Source: Gammaproteobacteria bacterium (GTDB taxonomy: Bacteria; Pseudomonadota; Gammaproteobacteria; Pseudomonadales; Porticoccaceae). Taken from it: DNA of 64,000 nt. The DNA lies in assembly GCA_016708925.1 (NCBI GenBank), contig JADJET010000022.1, positions 372,001 to 436,000 of the forward strand, written 5' to 3'. A program made the position numbers and the translations under genes. Positions 1 to 8,718 of the stretch are shown one piece after another. The first letter of the stretch is position 1; every line of letters starts with the position of its first letter. The notes below the pieces were generated by a model. That model ran no database searches and was not told where the DNA came from. It worked only from the letters and a program-made list of their open reading frames with translations.

Positions 1-65
1 ACCCGAATCAACAAAACCTTCGCGGTCCCCGGCTGCAGGTCCGTCACCGACCGCACTCTGAACAC
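1..65 (-). CDS. possible start of an ATP synthase protein I (AtpI), cut by the window edge
   Basis: A leftward reading frame opens at a GTG (63-65) with AGGA about 5 bases before it and stays open for 21 codons to the window edge. The peptide (VFRVRSVTDLQPGTAKVLLIR) is too short to identify alone. In many gammaproteobacteria atpI-atpBEF follow parB on the same strand, and this frame has the right place and orientation. The call is positional inference only. Confidence 0.25.
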   Translation of the reverse strand, partial: MFRVRSVTDLQPGTAKVLLIR

Positions 66-229
66 GGCGGTCCTGCCGGTTTGTCGGCCCCTATTCCAGA
101 GTCAGGACTGTGGCCCCATACCCTGGAAGCGCCGCGCATTGTAGACAGGGGCAAGAAGCTAGGCAAGGCAAAAACCGCCTCTATATTCATGGTAAATGGC
201 TGACGCAGGTGCTTGGGAAATACCTGCCC

Positions 230-1105
230 TCACCGAATGCGCTCGAGGATACCTTCCAGGATGTCGAGACTCGGGTAGTGAATCACGAGGCGACCACCGC
301 CACTGCTCCTATGCTGCACCGTGACGGGCGCCCCCAGCCGGTTCGACAGATCTTCTTCAAGACGCGCGATATCGGCATCCCGCCTTGGCGGTTCGGTGGC
401 AGGTTCTGGCGCCTGCTGCCATTTGCGCGCCAAGGCCTCGGTCTGACGCACGGTCAGCCCGGCGGCAACCACCCGGCGCGCTGCAACCAGCTGATCGCTT
501 GACGGCAGCGGGAGCAACGCCCGGGCGTGACCCATTTCCAGATCGCCGCGTGCCAGCAACTCCTGTACTTCCGGTACCAGCTTGACCAGGCGCATCAGAT
601 TCGCCACCGCAACGCGTGACTTGCCGACGACAAAGGCTACCTGTTGCTGATTGAGGCCGAACTCGTCCTGTAGCCGGACCAATGCGATGGCTTCTTCCAT
701 CGCATTGAGGTCTTCGCGCTGAATGTTTTCGATAAGCGCGAGCGCGAGCGTGGTCTCGTCGTCAACAACTTTCAGCAGCACCGGGACTTCATGGAGGCCC
801 GCCATTTGCGCCGCCCGCCAGCGGCGTTCGCCGGCGATGATCTCGTATTCTTCGCCTTCCAGGCGACGCACCACCAGTGGCTGCATCAGACCTTGATGGC
901 GGATCGATTCAGCCAGTTGTTCCAGCGCTTCCGGGTCCATATCCCGGCGCGGCTGGTAGCGCCCGCGCCGGAGGCGGTCGACCGGCAGGGTTCGGTATTC
1001 GGTTTCCAGTGCGGTGGTTGCGCCGGTAACGGCACCGACATCCTTGGCACCCGCGCCGAGCAACGCCTCGAGGCCACGCCCGAGCCCTTTGCGGCCTCCG
1101 CTCAT
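230..1105 (-). CDS. parB: chromosome partitioning protein ParB (Spo0J family)
   Basis: A 291-residue ParB, the usual size. It binds parS, loads as a CTP-dependent clamp and spreads around the origin, working with ParA in segregation. The N-terminal ParA-contacting peptide KGLGRGLEALLG is at 6-17. The N-terminal CTP/parS domain has QPRRD at 51-55 and the arginine-rich GERRWRA motif at 92-98. A helix-turn-helix follows at about 150-172 (QQQVAFVVGKSRVAVANL), and the C-terminus is a short dimerisation domain. The ATG overlaps the parA stop by 4 bases (ATGA), so the two are translationally coupled. Matching parS sites are present in recF in this window. Confidence 0.97.
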   Translation of the reverse strand: MSGGRKGLGRGLEALLGAGAKDVGAVTGATTALETEYRTLPVDRLRRGRYQPRRDMDPEALEQLAESIRHQGLMQPLVVRRLEGEEYEIIAGERRWRAAQMAGLHEVPVLLKVVDDETTLALALIENIQREDLNAMEEAIALVRLQDEFGLNQQQVAFVVGKSRVAVANLMRLVKLVPEVQELLARGDLEMGHARALLPLPSSDQLVAARRVVAAGLTVRQTEALARKWQQAPEPATEPPRRDADIARLEEDLSNRLGAPVTVQHRSSGGGRLVIHYPSLDILEGILERIR

Positions 1106-1872
1106 GACGATGCGCCTCGGCGCCGCAGGATCTCGTCCGCTAACCCCAGATAGGCGACGGCGCCGCGCGAATAGCGATCGTATTGCAGCACCGGCTTGCC
1201 ATGGCTCGGTGCTTCGGCCAAACGTACATTGCGGGGAATCACGGTTTGGTACACCCGGTCGCCGAAAAAGTGATGCAACTGATCGGATACCTCGTTGGTG
1301 AGGCTGTTGCGGGCATCGTACATGGTGCGCAGGATGCCCTCTACCCGAAGCCGGGGGTTTGCCGCCCGGCTTACCCGGGCGATGGTATCCACCAGAGCTG
1401 TCAAGCCTTCGAGGGCGTAGTACTCACACTGCATCGGGATGATCACACTGTCCGCCGCCACCAGGGCGTTGACCGTGAGCATATTGAGCGACGGTGGGCA
1501 GTCGATGATGACGAAATCGTAGGGGTCCGCCGTGCGCAACAACAATTGCAATTGGCGCTCGCGTCCACTGATGTTCAGCAGCTCGACTTCCGCGGCGGTC
1601 AGATCGCCATTGGCCGGCAGCAGGTCGTAACCCGCTTCCGGGCAGGGCGTCAGGATCCGATGCAGAGCGGCCCTTCCGGTAACTCCCTCGTAGATCGAGC
1701 ACTCCAGCGCGGTTTTGTCGACACCACTACCCATGGTGGCATTGCCCTGTGGATCGAAATCCACCAGCAGAACCCGTTGCCGCAACCGCCCCAGTGCCGC
1801 CGCCAGGTTTACGCTGGTGGTCGTCTTGCCGACGCCGCCTTTTTGATTGGCTATCGCGTAAATGTGGGTCAA
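1102..1872 (-). CDS. parA: chromosome partitioning ATPase ParA (Soj)
   Basis: A 256-residue ParA/Soj ATPase that dimerises on ATP, binds DNA non-specifically and is released by ParB, moving origins apart. The deviant Walker A KGGVGKTT starts at residue 11, followed by the Walker A' region VLLVDFDPQGN and the Walker B region FVIIDCPPSL. The start is a TTG (1870-1872). It places MTHIYAIANQKGG exactly where Soj proteins begin, one base after the rsmG stop. No strong ribosome binding site is seen, so translation is probably coupled to rsmG. Confidence 0.96.
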   Translation of the reverse strand: MTHIYAIANQKGGVGKTTTSVNLAAALGRLRQRVLLVDFDPQGNATMGSGVDKTALECSIYEGVTGRAALHRILTPCPEAGYDLLPANGDLTAAEVELLNISGRERQLQLLLRTADPYDFVIIDCPPSLNMLTVNALVAADSVIIPMQCEYYALEGLTALVDTIARVSRAANPRLRVEGILRTMYDARNSLTNEVSDQLHHFFGDRVYQTVIPRNVRLAEAPSHGKPVLQYDRYSRGAVAYLGLADEILRRRGASS

Positions 1873-1873
1873 G

Positions 1874-2524
1874 TCAGGAGATGCCCGTATGCGCCGTGAG
1901 TTCTACCAGATGGCGATCGGCGTTCGCGCCGGGAATGGCCAATGGCCGCAGAGCGCGGACCCTATAGGGTTTCGGCAGCGCACACAACTCGGCTTCCGGT
2001 CGCATCCCCTTGAACGCGTAAATGGTGCCGTCCGGGGTCAACAGGCGACCCGCCGCGGTCACCAAATCCGCCAGCGAAGAAAAAGCCCGACTCAGGATGC
2101 CGTCATACCCACCCGTGATTTGCACATCCTGGACGCGCGCCTGAATGACCTCGACATTGGCGAGCCCGAGTTCGATTCTTGCCTGCACCAGAAATCGGGT
2201 CTTGCGCCCGTTGCTGTCGAGCAGGACGAACCGGCGCTCGGGAAACCAGATCGCCAAGGGGATTCCGGGAAGTCCCGCACCGCTACCCACGTCCAGAAAG
2301 CGTTCACCCCTCAGGTAAGGCGCTACCGCCAGACTGTCGAGCAGATGGCGATCGACCATGGTCTCGGGATCCTTCACCGCCGTGAGGTTGTACACCCGAT
2401 TCCAGCGGCGCATCAGCGCCAGGTAATCCAACAGCTTCTGCTCGCGAGGGGACGGGGTTTCGAGGCCCAACGCCGACAATCCGGAGGACAACAGTCCAGC
2501 CAAATCCGTGTTGTCGGTTCTCAC
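1874..2524 (-). CDS. rsmG: 16S rRNA (guanine527-N7)-methyltransferase RsmG (GidB)
   Basis: A 216-residue Rossmann-fold methyltransferase that makes m7G527 in 16S rRNA using S-adenosylmethionine. The SAM-binding loop FLDVGSGAGLPGIPLAI is plain near residue 95, preceded by the typical YLALMRRWNRVYNLTAV segment. The start is GTG at 2522-2524, one base after the mnmG stop, so it is read from the mnmG transcript. Loss-of-function mutations in this family give low-level streptomycin resistance; this copy looks intact. Confidence 0.95.
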   Translation of the reverse strand: MRTDNTDLAGLLSSGLSALGLETPSPREQKLLDYLALMRRWNRVYNLTAVKDPETMVDRHLLDSLAVAPYLRGERFLDVGSGAGLPGIPLAIWFPERRFVLLDSNGRKTRFLVQARIELGLANVEVIQARVQDVQITGGYDGILSRAFSSLADLVTAAGRLLTPDGTIYAFKGMRPEAELCALPKPYRVRALRPLAIPGANADRHLVELTAHTGIS

Positions 2525-2525
2525 A

Positions 2526-4409
2526 TCAGGCCATGCGTTCGCGCTGGAGCGAGCGCTTTTTCAGGTGAATTAGCAACAGGGAAACAGCGGCCGGGGTAAC
2601 ACCCGGGACACGCGCCGCCCTGCCCAGGGTTTCGGGGCAGGCTGCCCCGAGTTTTTGCCGCACCTCGTTGGACAGCCCGGTTACCGTCGCATAATCAAAA
2701 TCGGGTGGGATCGCCGTCGCCTCCTGGCGGTGCATGCGCTCGATCTCGTCGCGTTGGCGGGCGATGTACCCTTCGTATTTGGCTTCGACCTCGACCTGAA
2801 GACCGATGGCGGCGTCGGCACCGCCGCAGTTGATGGCAGCCAACGCGGCGTAATCGAGCTCCGGACGGCGCAACAGATCGAGCAGGCTGACATCTCTGCT
2901 CAGTGGTTTTTCGAGTCGCGGCGCCAACGCATCGGCTTCGGGAGACCCGGGGTGCACCCAGGTGCTGGCGAGCCGCCGCTGTTCGCGTTCGATGGCTTCG
3001 CGCCGCGCGGCAAAAACGGCCCAGCGCGCGTCATCCACCAGGCCCAGTTCACGGCCGACTTCGGTGAGCCGCAGGTCGGCATTGTCCTCGCGCAACAACA
3101 GCCGGTACTCCGCGCGACTGGTAAACATTCGGTAGGGCTCGCGGGTGCCATGGGTGATGAGATCATCCACCATCACGCCGATGTAGGCCTGATCGCGCCG
3201 CGGCGTCCAGGAATCCCGCTCCTGCACCTGGCACGCGGCGTTGATGCCCGCCAGCAACCCCTGGGCCGCGGCTTCCTCGTAACCTGTGGTGCCGTTGATC
3301 TGTCCCGCGAAAAACAACCCTCGGAGTTCCCTGGTTTCCAGGGTCGGGCGCAGATGCCTGGGTTCAAAGAAATCGTATTCGATGGCGTATCCCGGGCGCG
3401 TGATGTGGGCCTGCTCGAAGCCCCTGATCGACCGCACCAACTCCAGTTGAACATCGAACGGCAGGCTGGTGGAAATGCCGTTCGGATAGACCTCGTGAGT
3501 TTCCAGACCTTCCGGTTCGATAAAAATCTGATGGTTGTTCTTGTCGGCAAACCGCACCACCTTGTCTTCGATCGACGGACAATAGCGCGGGCCAATCCCT
3601 TCGATCACACCCGCGTACATGGGTGAGCGATCCAGGCCGCTGCGGATGATGTCGTGGGTGCCGGCATTGGTGTGAGTAACCCAGCAGCACACCTGACGCG
3701 GGTGCTCCGCCACCGAGCCGAGATAGGACATCACCGGTTCGGGTTGGTCGCCCCACTGCTCGGCAAGCCCTTCAAAATTGATGGAGCGGGCGTCGATCCG
3801 CGGTGGCGTACCCGTCTTCAGACGATCCACCCGGAACGGCAGCTCGCGCAGACGATCCGCCAAGCGGAGGGACGGGGGGTCACCTGCGCGCCCTCCCGCA
3901 TGATTCTGCATGCCGACATGGATCCGTCCGCCGAGAAAAGTCCCGGCCGCCAGCACCACGGCCCGTGCCCGGAACTCGATACCGGTCGCCGTAACCACTC
4001 CGACAACCCGCTCTCCGTCAACGAGCAGGTCATCCACCGCCTGCTGGAACAGGTTGAGATTGGGTTGGTTTTCCAGCACTTGGCGGATTGCCGCTTTGTA
4101 GCGCACCCGGTCGGCTTGCGCCCGGGTTGCCCGCACGGCGGGACCTTTGCGCGCATTGAGGACCCGGAACTGGATACCGCCGGCATCGGTGGCGCGCGCC
4201 ATGGCGCCGCCCAGCGCGTCAATCTCCCGGACCAGGTGACTCTTGCCGATACCGCCGATCGCCGGATTGCAGGACATCTGGCCCAGGGTCTCGACATTGT
4301 GGGTGATCAGCAGGGTGGCACACCCCATCCGCGCGGCCGCCAAGCTGGCTTCGGTGCCAGCATGCCCGCCACCGATGACGATGACATCAAATACCGCCGG
4401 AAAGCGCAT
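2526..4409 (-). CDS. mnmG: tRNA uridine-5-carboxymethylaminomethyl modification enzyme MnmG (GidA)
   Basis: A 627-residue FAD-dependent enzyme, full length. With MnmE (also in this window) it installs carboxymethylaminomethyl at U34 of tRNAs. The N-terminal dinucleotide-binding motif IGGGHAGTEAS is followed by the family signature GIGKSHLVREIDALGG and RVLNARKGPAVRATRAQ. The C-terminal helical domain binds MnmE. It is the first gene of the leftward mnmG-rsmG-parA-parB unit. Its ATG lies about 30 bases after a TATAAT element on the same strand. Confidence 0.97.
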   Translation of the reverse strand: MRFPAVFDVIVIGGGHAGTEASLAAARMGCATLLITHNVETLGQMSCNPAIGGIGKSHLVREIDALGGAMARATDAGGIQFRVLNARKGPAVRATRAQADRVRYKAAIRQVLENQPNLNLFQQAVDDLLVDGERVVGVVTATGIEFRARAVVLAAGTFLGGRIHVGMQNHAGGRAGDPPSLRLADRLRELPFRVDRLKTGTPPRIDARSINFEGLAEQWGDQPEPVMSYLGSVAEHPRQVCCWVTHTNAGTHDIIRSGLDRSPMYAGVIEGIGPRYCPSIEDKVVRFADKNNHQIFIEPEGLETHEVYPNGISTSLPFDVQLELVRSIRGFEQAHITRPGYAIEYDFFEPRHLRPTLETRELRGLFFAGQINGTTGYEEAAAQGLLAGINAACQVQERDSWTPRRDQAYIGVMVDDLITHGTREPYRMFTSRAEYRLLLREDNADLRLTEVGRELGLVDDARWAVFAARREAIEREQRRLASTWVHPGSPEADALAPRLEKPLSRDVSLLDLLRRPELDYAALAAINCGGADAAIGLQVEVEAKYEGYIARQRDEIERMHRQEATAIPPDFDYATVTGLSNEVRQKLGAACPETLGRAARVPGVTPAAVSLLLIHLKKRSLQRERMA

Positions 4410-4438
4410 GGTCGCTGAAAAATCGGGGATGACTGAGG

Positions 4439-4444
4439 ATTATA
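4439..4444 (-). promoter_or_regulatory. -10 element of the mnmG promoter
   Basis: The leftward strand reads TATAAT about 30 bases before the mnmG ATG. The best -35 candidate, TTAACG, is 19 bases upstream, so the -35 is weak. It probably drives the mnmG-rsmG-parA-parB unit. Confidence 0.5.
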
Positions 4445-4840
4445 AAGCCAGTCTCCCGCTGGGCGTTAAGAGATTGCGTCGCAATTTTCTCCGATTGATA
4501 GAGAGTATTGGTTTTCTTTCCAAATATGGATAGTTAAATAGTTCTTGTAGTTACTACGTTGCCTAGAAACCCGAATAACGAATTTATCTTATTGATAGTA
4601 ATATCTTTTTCCACAATCAAACCCCTGTATCGAACCGCGTCGGGTGGACCAGCAAGCTGGGGGTCGATTGTTAACAAATTAATGGTCTTCCTGCCATCAA
4701 ATGCGTCCGTGCTCATTCTGGGAAGCCAACCACAGGTTATCCCCAGCTTCTGGTGGCCTAAACAGGATATTTCGAATCGACTGGGGATGCGCCGGCAACA
4801 ACATTTTTGACCCGGTGTAGACAGGCGGCAAATCATGGCA

Positions 4841-4869
4841 TTGAACGGTAGAGCCGATTTCTTTAGAAT
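4841..4869 (+). promoter_or_regulatory. sigma-70 promoter of rpmH
   Basis: TTGAAC (4841-4846) and TAGAAT (4864-4869) are separated by exactly 17 bases, giving one of the best sigma-70 promoters in the window. The predicted transcript starts around 4876 and gives rpmH a leader of about 50 bases. It should drive rpmH-rnpA-yidD-yidC-mnmE. Confidence 0.7.
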
Positions 4870-4928
4870 CCACGCCCCGCCGCGAAGCACATCGAGTCGC
4901 TGCGGCAGCGACCGGAGCCAGAAGGACC

Positions 4929-5063
4929 ATGAAGCGTACTTTCCAACCCAGCAATATCAAGCGCAAACGGACCCATGGGTTCAGGGCTCGCATGGCCACT
5001 GCCAAGGGCCGACTGGTGCTCAAGCGTCGCCGGGCCAAGGGGCGCAAGCGCCTGACTGCCTGA
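4929..5063 (+). CDS. rpmH: 50S ribosomal protein L34
   Basis: A 44-residue, very basic protein beginning MKRTFQPSNIKRKRTHGFRA, the universal L34 start, and ending KGRKRLTA. The length is normal for L34. GAAGGA lies just upstream of the ATG. It is first in the rightward rpmH-rnpA-yidD-yidC-mnmE unit and is preceded by a good promoter. The protein is part of the large ribosomal subunit. Confidence 0.97.
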   Translation: MKRTFQPSNIKRKRTHGFRARMATAKGRLVLKRRRAKGRKRLTA

Positions 5064-5070
5064 GCAGCCT

Positions 5071-5470
5071 GTGACCATCGGCGTCGCGCCCTCCGCATCG
5101 TTTACTCGGGCGCGACGATTGTTGACCGCGGCTGATTTTCAGGCTGTTTTCTCCGGTACCGAGAAGCGCATCTCCCGCCGTTATTACGGTACTTTTCCGA
5201 CACAATCAGGGTGTTGGTCCCCGCCTGGGAATGGTGGTCGCGCGCAAGAACATCCGTCTTGCCACCCGACGCAACCGGATCAAGCGGGTGGCTCGCGAGA
5301 CTTTTCGTCAACACCAGCATCTCCTCGGTGCTGTCGATATTCTGTTTTTGCCCCGGCGCGGCATAGACGATCTGGCGCCGGGTCGGCAAACTCGGCTGCT
5401 TTGTGAGGCGTGGCGGGACTTGGCTGCCGCGCTCAAAGGAGAAGCTCCACCGTGCCCACCCGAGCCCTGA
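5071..5470 (+). CDS. rnpA: ribonuclease P protein component, frameshifted as given
   Basis: RnpA is the basic protein subunit of RNase P, which trims tRNA 5' ends. A GTG start at 5071, 7 bases after rpmH, gives a normal N-terminus (FTRARRLLTAADFQAVF) up to RRYY at about 5187. The frame then turns to nonsense. The next frame continues VLFRHNQGVGPRLGMVVARKN and the signature RRNRIKRVARETFR down to a stop at 5468-5470. Removing one base near 5188 restores about 132 residues, the usual size. Because the gene is essential, a sequencing or assembly error is the likeliest reason. The 3' end overlaps yidD. Confidence 0.85.
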
Positions 5471-5694
5471 TCGCGTTCATCCGCTGCTACCAATGGCTGC
5501 TCAGCCCGGTGCTAGGGGCCCATTGTCGATTTCATCCAACCTGCTCGGCCTACGCCGTGGAGGCACTCCAACGGCATGGTCTGTGGCGCGGACTCTGGAT
5601 GGGCACCTGCCGGATAGGCAGATGCCACCCGTGGCACCCGGGCGGTTACGATCCGGTGCGCCATCCGACCTGTACCACTGATGTGGAGTCCTGA
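5452..5694 (+). CDS. yidD: membrane protein insertion efficiency factor YidD
   Basis: An 80-residue member of the YidD family (formerly DUF37), a small inner-face membrane-associated protein thought to help YidC insertion. The family core is intact: IRCYQWLLSPVLGAHCRFHPTCS, then YAVEALQRHG and the CHPWHPGGYDPV tail. A GTG at 5452 with AAGGAG 10 bases upstream is preferred over the in-frame ATG at 5410, which would add residues read from the rnpA 3' end. It overlaps the rnpA tail by 19 bases and stops 2 bases before yidC. Confidence 0.93.
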   Translation: MPTRALIAFIRCYQWLLSPVLGAHCRFHPTCSAYAVEALQRHGLWRGLWMGTCRIGRCHPWHPGGYDPVRHPTCTTDVES

Positions 5695-5696
5695 CC

Positions 5697-7340
5697 GTGG
5701 ATTGGCAGCGCAATGTGTTGTTGGCAGCCATTATTGCCGTGTTTGCCGTGTTGTTCGTGCGCTGGAATGAATTCAGCGAAGCGCGGCTGCCCAAACCGAT
5801 CGCCGCGACAAATGAAGCGGTTTATGTACCCGAGAGTCCTCCTCCAGCGGCTGCTGTCGTACCGTCGGTGGCCGACAACAGTGGTGCGGCGATGAACTCG
5901 ACGAAAACCGATTCCAGCGAACGGCTGATTCACGTGAAGACGGACGTGCTCGATCTGGTGATAGATACCCGGGGTGGGGATATCGTGCGCGCGACGCTAC
6001 CGAAGCACCCGGCGGAGTTGAGCGACGATTCCCCGCCGTTTTTGATGTTGAATCGCACTCGAGACCAGATTTACGTGGCCCAGAGTGGTCTCATTGGCAC
6101 CAATGGAACGGATCGCACCGAGGAAAGGCCTCAGTTTGTGGCAGACCATACGGACTATGCGCTTGATGGGTCGGCAGAGCTGCATGTCCCGCTCTCGTAT
6201 CGCCAGGGCGATGTATTCATTACCAAAGAGTTTGTTTTGCGGCAGGGAAGTTATTTGATCGATGTCGTCTATCACATCGACAATCGCGGCAATGCGCCCT
6301 GGAGCGGGCGCCTGTTCGGTCAGATTCAGCGCGATCGCTTTAATCCAGTGCAGAGCAGCGCCTTTGGCATGAACCCCTATCTCGGGGCAGCGCTGTCCAC
6401 AACTGACGAGAACTACAAGAAAGTCAGTTTTGATACGCTCGACAAAAAGACTTTCGACACCGAGCGCACCGGTGGCTGGGTTGGCATGGTGCAGCACTAT
6501 TTTGTAAGCGCGTGGATTCCGGCCTCGAATGAGAATAACCAGTACAAACTGCGCCGTCTGGGAGGGGATGACCTCTATGTGTTTGGGTTTGTAGGACCTG
6601 AACACCTTGTGGACCCAGGGAAAAAGGGTAGTTTCGGCGCTGGGTTTTACGTTGGCCCGAAAAATCAGGAACACTTGGGGGAGATCGCGCCGTACCTGGA
6701 TTTGACCATCGACTACGGTTGGCTCTGGTGGATTGCAAAGCCCCTGTTTGCCGTACTTGAGCTACTACACAACGTGCTTGGAAACTGGGGCTGGGCGATT
6801 GTAGTCGTCACGATACTGCTGAAACTGGTGTTTTTTCCCTTGTCGGCCGCAAGCTATCGCTCGATGGCGCGGATGCGCAAACTGCAACCGGAAATGCAGA
6901 GTTTGCGTGAGCGTCATGGCTCCGATCGACAGCAGTTGTCGCAGGAAGTGATGGCGCTATACAAGCGTGAAAAAGTAAATCCCATGGGTGGTTGTCTGCC
7001 CATGTTGATACAGATGCCGGTGTTTATTGCGCTCTACTGGGTGCTCAGTGAAAGCGTCGAGTTGCGGCATGCCCCCTGGATTCTCTGGATTGCCGACCTG
7101 TCGGTTCGGGATCCTCTTTATGTGCTCCCGGTCCTTAACGGCATAAGCATGTTTGTGCTGCAAACCCTGCAGCCGGCACCGCCGGATCCGACCCAGGCCA
7201 AGGTGATGAAAGTAATGCCCGTGATATTTTCGTTTTTCTTTGTCTTTTTCCCTGCCGGGCTGGTGCTCTACTGGACCGTCAACAGCGTGTTGTCCATCGC
7301 CCAGCAATGGGTAATTACGCGGCGGATCATTGCTGAGTGA
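5697..7340 (+). CDS. yidC: membrane protein insertase YidC
   Basis: A 547-residue Oxa1/YidC insertase of the Gram-negative type. TM1 spans residues 7-23. A large periplasmic beta domain follows to about residue 340. The conserved C-terminal hydrophobic core begins around IVVVTILLKLVFFPLSAASYRSM and includes the GGCLPMLIQMPVFIALYWVL segment. It inserts and folds inner-membrane proteins, alone or with SecYEG. The GTG start is 2 bases after the yidD stop, and the 3' end runs to just before the mnmE start. Confidence 0.97.
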   Translation: MDWQRNVLLAAIIAVFAVLFVRWNEFSEARLPKPIAATNEAVYVPESPPPAAAVVPSVADNSGAAMNSTKTDSSERLIHVKTDVLDLVIDTRGGDIVRATLPKHPAELSDDSPPFLMLNRTRDQIYVAQSGLIGTNGTDRTEERPQFVADHTDYALDGSAELHVPLSYRQGDVFITKEFVLRQGSYLIDVVYHIDNRGNAPWSGRLFGQIQRDRFNPVQSSAFGMNPYLGAALSTTDENYKKVSFDTLDKKTFDTERTGGWVGMVQHYFVSAWIPASNENNQYKLRRLGGDDLYVFGFVGPEHLVDPGKKGSFGAGFYVGPKNQEHLGEIAPYLDLTIDYGWLWWIAKPLFAVLELLHNVLGNWGWAIVVVTILLKLVFFPLSAASYRSMARMRKLQPEMQSLRERHGSDRQQLSQEVMALYKREKVNPMGGCLPMLIQMPVFIALYWVLSESVELRHAPWILWIADLSVRDPLYVLPVLNGISMFVLQTLQPAPPDPTQAKVMKVMPVIFSFFFVFFPAGLVLYWTVNSVLSIAQQWVITRRIIAE

Positions 7341-7344
7341 TGTG

Positions 7345-8718
7345 ATGCCGAACCCGCTGGCGGCCGACGCGGACACCATCGTCGCGGTAGCGACCGCGCC
7401 CGGTCGCGGGGGTGTGGGCGTGGTCCGGATTTCTGGTGTCGCCCTTGATGCCTTGCTGCCAGCGCTGTGTGATCGCCCGATCGAACCCCGTCGGGCGGTG
7501 CATTGCCGATTTCTGGAACAGGACGGCAGCGCCATCGACGAAGGCATTGCACTTTATTTCCGCGCACCCGCCTCGTTCACAGGCGAAGATGTTGTCGAGC
7601 TCCAGGGTCACGGTGGCCCGGTGGTGATGGACATGCTTGTGCGCCGGGTGATGGCCCTGGGCGCAAGACTTGCCCGGCCGGGAGAGTTCAGCGAACGCGC
7701 TTTTCTCAACGGCAAACTCGATCTGGTGCAGGCCGAGGCGGTTGCGGACTTGATCGCAGCGGACACCGAAGCGGCCGCGCGCGGCGCCATGCGCTCGCTT
7801 CAGGGCGAGTTTTCGAAACGGGTTCAGTCGCTCACCGACGCCCTCGTCAGTCTGCGGGTCCAGGTGGAATCCGTGCTGGATTTCCCCGACGAGGACGTAG
7901 GCGAGGCGGAAAACACCGGACCCTTGATAGCCCGACTTGATTCACTGCTCGCTGCGTTTGAGGCTTTGCATGCTTCGGTACGGCAGGGCGTCGTCTTGCG
8001 GGAAGGTATTCGCGTTGCCATAGCCGGTCCTCCCAACGCGGGCAAGTCGCGATTGCTCAATGCGCTATCCGGTCAGGAAACGGCCATTGTCACCGAGGTG
8101 GCTGGAACTACCCGGGATGTGCTGCGGGAAACGATCCAACTGGGGGGCGTCCCCATTCATATCGTCGACACCGCTGGCCTGCGCGACAGTGATGATCTGA
8201 TCGAGGCGGAGGGCATGCGTCGTGCCCGGGTGGAGATCAAGCGGGCGGATTGTGTGCTGCTGGTGGTGGATTCCCAGCGGGAACGGGGGAAAGAAGCCCG
8301 CGAATTGATAACACAGGAGTTCGCGGTCTGTGCGCAAGAGGGGCGTTTGACCCTGGTACTCAACAAAGCCGACTTGTCCGGCCTTTCTGCCGGGGAGCGC
8401 AGTGGCCCCGTGTCCATCCAGGTGGTGTCCGCCGCAACGGGTGCCGGGCTGGATGCCTTGCGGGAACATTTGATCGCTCGGGCCAAGGGCAACGGGGGGT
8501 CCGCGGCCGAGTTTTCGGGGCGGCGACGGCACCTATCGGCGCTGGACGCGGCGGCCGCGCACATTGCGCGGGCGAAGTTGAATGCCCAGCGGCAGGGGCC
8601 GGAACTGCTCGCGGAAGAGTTGCGGCAAGCACAACGGGAACTTGGCGCCATTTCAGGAGTTTTCACCACGGAAGACTTGCTGGGAGAGATTTTTAGTACC
8701 TTTTGCATCGGGAAATAA
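7345..8718 (+). CDS. mnmE: tRNA uridine-5-carboxymethylaminomethyl modification GTPase MnmE (TrmE)
   Basis: A 457-residue GTPase that acts with MnmG on U34 of tRNA. The N-terminal formyl-THF-binding domain starts DTIVAVATAPGRGGVGVVRISG. The inserted G domain has GPPNAGKSRLLNAL (P-loop), DTAGLRD (G3) and LNKADL (G4). The protein ends in the invariant FCIGK, whose cysteine matters for activity. I prefer ATG 7345 over an upstream in-frame TTG at 7330, which overlaps yidC. Here it is next to dnaA, not at the far end of an oppositely directed rpmH unit. Confidence 0.96.
   Translation: MPNPLAADADTIVAVATAPGRGGVGVVRISGVALDALLPALCDRPIEPRRAVHCRFLEQDGSAIDEGIALYFRAPASFTGEDVVELQGHGGPVVMDMLVRRVMALGARLARPGEFSERAFLNGKLDLVQAEAVADLIAADTEAAARGAMRSLQGEFSKRVQSLTDALVSLRVQVESVLDFPDEDVGEAENTGPLIARLDSLLAAFEALHASVRQGVVLREGIRVAIAGPPNAGKSRLLNALSGQETAIVTEVAGTTRDVLRETIQLGGVPIHIVDTAGLRDSDDLIEAEGMRRARVEIKRADCVLLVVDSQRERGKEARELITQEFAVCAQEGRLTLVLNKADLSGLSAGERSGPVSIQVVSAATGAGLDALREHLIARAKGNGGSAAEFSGRRRHLSALDAAAAHIARAKLNAQRQGPELLAEELRQAQRELGAISGVFTTEDLLGEIFSTFCIGK

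Larger units (their letters stand above)
4410..4928. other. AT-rich divergent intergenic region with DnaA boxes; candidate half of oriC
   Basis: This 519-base gap between divergent mnmG and rpmH is much richer in A+T than the genes on either side, especially 4480-4620. One DnaA box fits TTWTNCACA exactly (TTTTCCACA, 4607-4615). TTATCCCCA at 4737-4745 matches 8 of 9 positions of TTATCCACA. A weaker 7-of-9 site on the other strand is at 4525-4533. Promoters for both flanking genes are here too. Transcription diverges at this point, as expected near a replication origin. Whether it fires, alone or with the 8719-9078 gap, cannot be told from sequence. Confidence 0.5.
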
